Shown here: positions 60,194-64,000 of the stretch, in pieces
How the letters are laid out: each line of letters begins with the position of its first letter
Numbering within the stretch: the first letter of the stretch is position 1
Assembly: GCF_000801105.2 (NCBI RefSeq)
Contig: NC_079519.1
Location: forward strand, 29,673,288-29,737,287
Length of the DNA stretch: 64,000 nucleotides
DNA from: Raphanus sativus
Lineage: Eukaryota > Streptophyta > Magnoliopsida > Brassicales > Brassicaceae
Direction of reading: 5' to 3'
Made by a program: the position numbers and the translations under genes
The notes under the pieces: generated by a model
Database searches by the model: none
Told to the model about the DNA's origin: nothing
The model's input: the letters and a program-made list of their open reading frames with translations, nothing else

Positions 60194-62016
60194 TCACCTC
60201 CACACAGTTTCCCCTGCATCAGTGAAAATCGCATTGTGATGTTCAATCAGGCACTGCACAACGTCCACCGCACCAAAATCAACTTGAACGATATCATCCA
60301 GAGAGATCGATGAAGATGCATCAACACCTTCTCCTTCATCTGTAAAAACCATTAAAAGATGCAAAAATGTGACCATAATGAAACTCTGCTTCAATTGGTA
60401 ATAAAGAGCTATTCTTACCTGAGAGCAAGTCCCATGGAGAAGCAGTTTCAAAGTCAATGCTTTTCTTAGGACTCCTCGTTGGCCGTCTCCAATATTCCCT
60501 ATAAGACTCAGGTCTCTTCTCCTCTCGCCATATGATCACCGGAGCCATCTCCATAGCTAGGCTGTGTGAATCCATCTGATCCAAAAATGCAATAAAAACG
60601 ACTAGTCCCACTTGTACAAAACTAATGTTTAAGTGATTATTCATATACCTTGTTGAGTTGTGCTTTATGGCTCACACGAAGCAACAACGCTGTTATGAAC
60701 TCAAGCGTGTTGTAGTTGACACTAGAAAGCTTCTGGAGTGACTTTCTCAGTCTGGATACGCTCGACCTTGCGTCTTTGATTTCGTTGTAAAGCTCAAAAG
60801 TAGTTAGTGGTGTGGGAAGGCTAGCGAGATAGTATTTCATGAGTGCAGCTACATCAACTGGATTCACCCTTCAGGTATTGACGCGCTGGGATCTGTTCAA
60901 ACAAGTGATTAGTTTAGCACAGAGAAGCCATCATCAGAGTCAGAGAAGATAACTTGTTAGAATGTTTGTTGGTACCTTGATTGTAAGCAGAAACCAATTG
61001 TTGGATCAACTTCTTGTCTCCTTCGGCTTTGAACAAGTTTGGTGAGTTAAGTCCTGAGAAGAAGAGATTACCACAACAATAGCAAGTATGAGAAGAAGGT
61101 TTGAGCTATAGCAGAGCATTACAGGAGAGGGGATTAGTTGTCACCTGTTAAAATGAGATAATCTGCGCATTTCATCAGTATAAATGGAATAGGCCTGCTT
61201 GACTCCTGACGCTGGACAGTGATCTCAATCGCAACACCGAACACTGATCATAAACAAATTGTTATTTAGTGAAAGTTACCACATTGTTCCAACAAGGCAA
61301 GTAGAATCTTAATCATTGATAGTTATCTCAATGTTTTCAATGAACCATTAAATGGCGACTATCTTACCATCTGAGCTGGCAACTCCCTGCAGGTTTATAA
61401 ACAAACAAAAAGTTAGAGACCAAACTCAAATCAACGGCTAGAATGTGATCTAAGGCTCAAACATACCTTCTGCCATCTTTCTATATCTGTCAAAAGAGTC
61501 TTGCTCTTTTGCGCAGTCTTTTTTGCAGCCTAAAAAAGAAGACAGAAGATCAAAGAAGTTAGCTGTTAGAAAATTTTAGAAAAATAAAACTAAGTCTGTT
61601 CTTGGCTACGACTAAATAGACCTCTTCCACTTTGATCTTTCCAACGGAGACCACCTCCTTGGTCTCAGTTAAACCCTTCCTGACCAACGTCCCGGTGGTG
61701 GCAGCAGCTGTTATCAGGTGTTCTTGCACGGCGTGTCTAGTTGCAGGCTGCTGAAGAATCGCCCACCTGCTTTTGAACAATGATCCAACTCTTTCTGCAA
61801 CATCAGCAACGTTCACTTTCGCATCTTTGGCGACTTCTCCGACAAAACTACCAGCTGATTGCCTCGCTTCCCTTAGCTTCGTTCCTAATTTCAATAAAAA
61901 AAAACAGAGTAAGTCCTTTCAACCACAAACACACAAAGATAAAAAATCAACTAACCAGATGAAGAAAAGAATCCACTAGTTCTCTCCTGCCATTGCTGTG
62001 AGATGAGAGAAGACAT
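60194..62016 (-). pseudogene. RhoGAP-domain protein, one frameshift
   Basis: Counterpart of At5g61530 (small G protein / RhoGAP family). Exons (complement): 61956-62016, 61622-61884, 61467-61529, 61368-61386 (19-base microexon), 61145-61243, 60976-61053, 60649-60892, 60419-60575, 60194-60339. Starts MSSLISQQWQERTSGFF; the N-terminal part is helical (KLREARQSAGSFVGEVAKDA). The RhoGAP core follows from VFGVAIEITVQ through DVAALMKYYLASLPTPLT to NYNTLEFITALLLRVSH. In exon 7 the sequence reads SIPEG then TGA: one G appears to be lost from a G run (60867-60869), and the frame resumes as NPVDVAA. With that base the length fits 376 residues exactly. It is either a pseudogene or an assembly error. The usual arginine finger seems replaced by Lys (NLFKAEGD). 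Confidence 0.85.
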
Positions 62017-63297
62017 TTTCTATTTGATCAATTACTTCAAGCAACCCCACTTCAAACCTGTCTAGATCACGACATATATGAGAAGACAAGACATGTGTTT
62101 TTGACTCTTTTGATTCTGACACAACTACAATCCGTGGTAATCAATTTCATAAGGTATAATCCATCTAACATCATCACCTTTAACCCAATCATATACAAGT
62201 TCTACAGAAGAAACAAACCCTAGAATCCTTTTCATCTTTCTATTACAGAAAGACTAAAACGCAAAAGCCCAAAAACCAAAGTCTTTAACAGCAAAAAGGA
62301 GATGACTTTAGGAACAAAAACCCTAAACCCATATCATCTAATCAAAACAAAGACGATCAGAAGAACAGAGCAATCGATCATAATCAAACCTTTTAAAAGT
62401 CCTTAGCTTTGATCGAATCTAACGAAACCCGATTCGTTGGAGACGATCAAAGACTACGAGGAGGGTCAAAGGAGTCCGCGGATTGATGAAAGAAGAGTAA
62501 TTGATCGCTTCCTCCCCCAGGAGATCAAAAGGTTTCACCTTTATAATCCCCCCCCCCCCTGGAACAGAGAAGAAAAAATGTTATTGACAAAAAAAAAAAA
62601 GACAAATACAGATAATCTCGTATGTTCTGTTGTGCCACGTGTAAGAGTTCCGGAGATGTATCAAATCTAACTATTTCCAAATTGTTTAGTTGTCCTTCCT
62701 CTTATTTAATTATTGCAATTGAGACCTAAGCTTATAAATTGACAAATTAACGTCTTAGTTTAGTAGTTTTTGATTTTCGATTTTTCTAATAAGATTTATT
62801 TTCCAGATAACCAAAAAAAAATTAGATTTGTAAAAAAAGAATAAAGAGAGACAGAAAGAAAAAGTAGGAGAAATAAAATGATTTTGGGTAATTAGTGAAT
62901 TTGTGTTTCCTTTTGTTATGTGGCATAATTTATGTTTAAAATATTTTATTCAGATTTTGTTTTAAAATATTAATTTTGATTTATTCTTATATATTTTAAT
63001 TTATATTTTAATTTTAATTTAGTTAATTTTTGACTTTATGGGAATTTTTTTAAATCATGATTGCTAGAAAAAAATAGTTTTAGAAAAAAAAGATAATTAG
63101 TTTAAAAGTAACAAACAATCAAAATCTAAATTATCAGAACTGAATCCAATAACAAAATGTTTACTGATGTTGTTACAGAGAAAGAAAAAAAACAAAATGT
63201 TTACTGATTATTTCACACATGCACATGTGGATGTGGTTTAGATGTTTGCTAGCCTATGTGGAAGACTTCTGAGGTGCGTTTTGTAATGTATTAAAAT
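62017..63297. promoter_or_regulatory. Divergent RhoGAP / oxidoreductase intergenic region
   Basis: About 1.4 kb between two genes transcribed apart. Near 62215-62330 on the RhoGAP side there are telobox motifs (AAAACCCTAAACCC at 62317-62330). A C10 run lies at 62549-62558. The rest is AT-rich; the frame at 62437-62670 shows no coding character. Confidence 0.45.
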
Positions 63298-63421
63298 TGA
63301 TAGGGTGACAATGTAATTGCTGAGAGTTAAAGGATAAAGATGAGAAAAGACAAATTAACTGATAGGGTGACAATGTATTTGCTGAAAGTTAAAGGATAAA
63401 GATGAGAAAAGACAAATTAAG
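63298..63421 (+). repeat. 62-bp tandem duplication just upstream of the oxidoreductase
   Basis: Units 63298-63359 and 63360-63421 differ at only a few bases (each begins TGATAGGGTGACAATGTA and ends AAGACAAATTAA plus one base). The second unit ends 20 bases before the ATG at 63442, so the leader is duplicated. Confidence 0.93.
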
Positions 63422-63441
63422 TTAAGAAGGAAGACTTGAAC

Positions 63442-63699
63442 ATGGCAGCTTTGACTCTTCTTAATCACTTGTGCCTTCAAGCGTCGTCACGACATCTGTC
63501 ACTTCCTCACCAAACGCGCTCGGGTTATCCACGAAATCCCGTTAAAAATCTCAACTTTCGTCAAAGCCTTGCCGAATCATCGAGCTTTCAGTTGTCCACG
63601 GTTGCTGTAAAATCTCTTAGTCCAGTCGCGGTGGAGGGTTCGCCGGAGAAGAAGAAGATGGTGAAAGGTATCAGAGTTTACGAGCACGGAGGTCCTGAG
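63442..63699 (+). CDS. Quinone oxidoreductase / zinc-type ADH, first exon only
   Basis: First exon (86 codons) of a medium-chain NADPH:quinone oxidoreductase-like protein, counterpart of At5g61510. A Ser/His-rich chloroplast transit peptide (MAALTLLNHLCLQASSRHL) is followed by the start of the enzyme domain (KKKMVKGIRVYEHGGPE). The donor is GAG/GTGAGT. The expected next residues (VLKWED-like) are not in the rest of the window, so intron 1 is longer than 300 bases and the gene is cut by the window end. An in-frame TTG six bases upstream was not used as the start. Confidence 0.85.
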
Positions 63700-64000
63700 G
63701 TGAGTTAAAAGTTTCGATTTTTAACTTCTGTGTCTGATTTGGGATCATTGTAATCAAATTAGGTTTGAGATTGATTTGGGATTTACTATAAGCTTCAAAA
63801 TCCATAGTTCTTATTACACAAGGGAACCTAGTAATACATTTAAAATCTCTTGTTTAAAATAATAGTTAAATACTCAACAAATTGTTAAACCATTAGCTTG
63901 AGTAAAAGATTGATTTAGCTTTTCTGAATCAATGATGTGTTTTTCAGACATGGCTTTGGTTACTTTGTAGCATAAGATACAGGATAGTTGTGGTAGGCAC
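63700..64000 (+). other. Intron 1 of the oxidoreductase (partial)
   Basis: Begins with the donor GTGAGTTAAA. An acceptor-like TTTTTCAG at about 63942-63949 is not followed by the expected enzyme sequence, so the true acceptor probably lies outside the window. Confidence 0.5.

Noticed and set aside
63942..63965. Acceptor-like TTTTTCAG as the start of oxidoreductase exon 2
   Set aside because: The sequence after it does not encode the expected continuation of the enzyme and soon runs into a stop.

Overview
This window looks like nuclear DNA from a Brassicaceae plant, most likely Brassica or a close mesohexaploid relative. It is AT-rich and has split genes with GT-AG introns. Its genes match Arabidopsis chromosome 5 genes in strictly descending order: SLK2 remnant (At5g62090), ARF2 (62000), APO3 (61930), CNX1 (61790), PPAN (61770), IPK2-beta (61760), OR (61670), a glycine-rich protein (61660), PCP-B-alpha (61605), DEWAX (61590), a U-box kinase (61550/61560), a RhoGAP (61530) and a quinone oxidoreductase (61510). 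Locus numbers and similarities are from memory of the Arabidopsis map; no search was run. Many intervening Arabidopsis genes are missing (for example the LFY/BON1 interval, PFK4 and ERF104). That is the pattern of a fractionated subgenome copy of ancestral block X.

Layout. 1-8 kb: a decayed SEUSS-LIKE fragment, a Helitron, then complete ARF2 (minus, 14 coding exons, with a tasiR-ARF target site). 8-16 kb: a gene-poor stretch with an (AT)n tract, a Stowaway MITE, a hAT-like element and a second, inverted Helitron of the same family. 16-18 kb: APO3, with two one-base frameshifts. 18-31.5 kb: three tandem, intact DUF220 genes (minus), each unit differently invaded by transposons. The paralogous units preserve the empty sites, which fixes several insertion boundaries to the base. 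32-34.6 kb: calnexin 1 with a perfect ER-stress element in its promoter. 35-38.7 kb: PPAN and IPK2-beta, divergently transcribed. 39-41 kb: ORANGE. 41-53 kb: a secreted glycine-rich protein, a PCP-B pollen-coat peptide gene with an inverted dead relative, a LINE relic, a minisatellite, and the cuticle regulator DEWAX. 53-57 kb: a USP/kinase/U-box gene. 57-60 kb: MITEs and a MULE. 60-62 kb: a RhoGAP gene with one frameshift. 63.4 kb: the first exon of a chloroplast quinone oxidoreductase, cut by the window end.

The genes are independent eukaryotic loci, not an operon. The most notable items are the DUF220 tandem array, the two head-to-tail Helitrons inserted at one AT dinucleotide beside it, the intact and broken PCP-B pair, the CNX1 ERSE, and three one-base deletions that break otherwise well-conserved genes (two in APO3, one in the RhoGAP gene). 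Exon boundaries were derived by hand from splice sites, reading-frame continuity and remembered homologues. I did not see any convincing tRNA, rRNA, CRISPR or organellar insertion.
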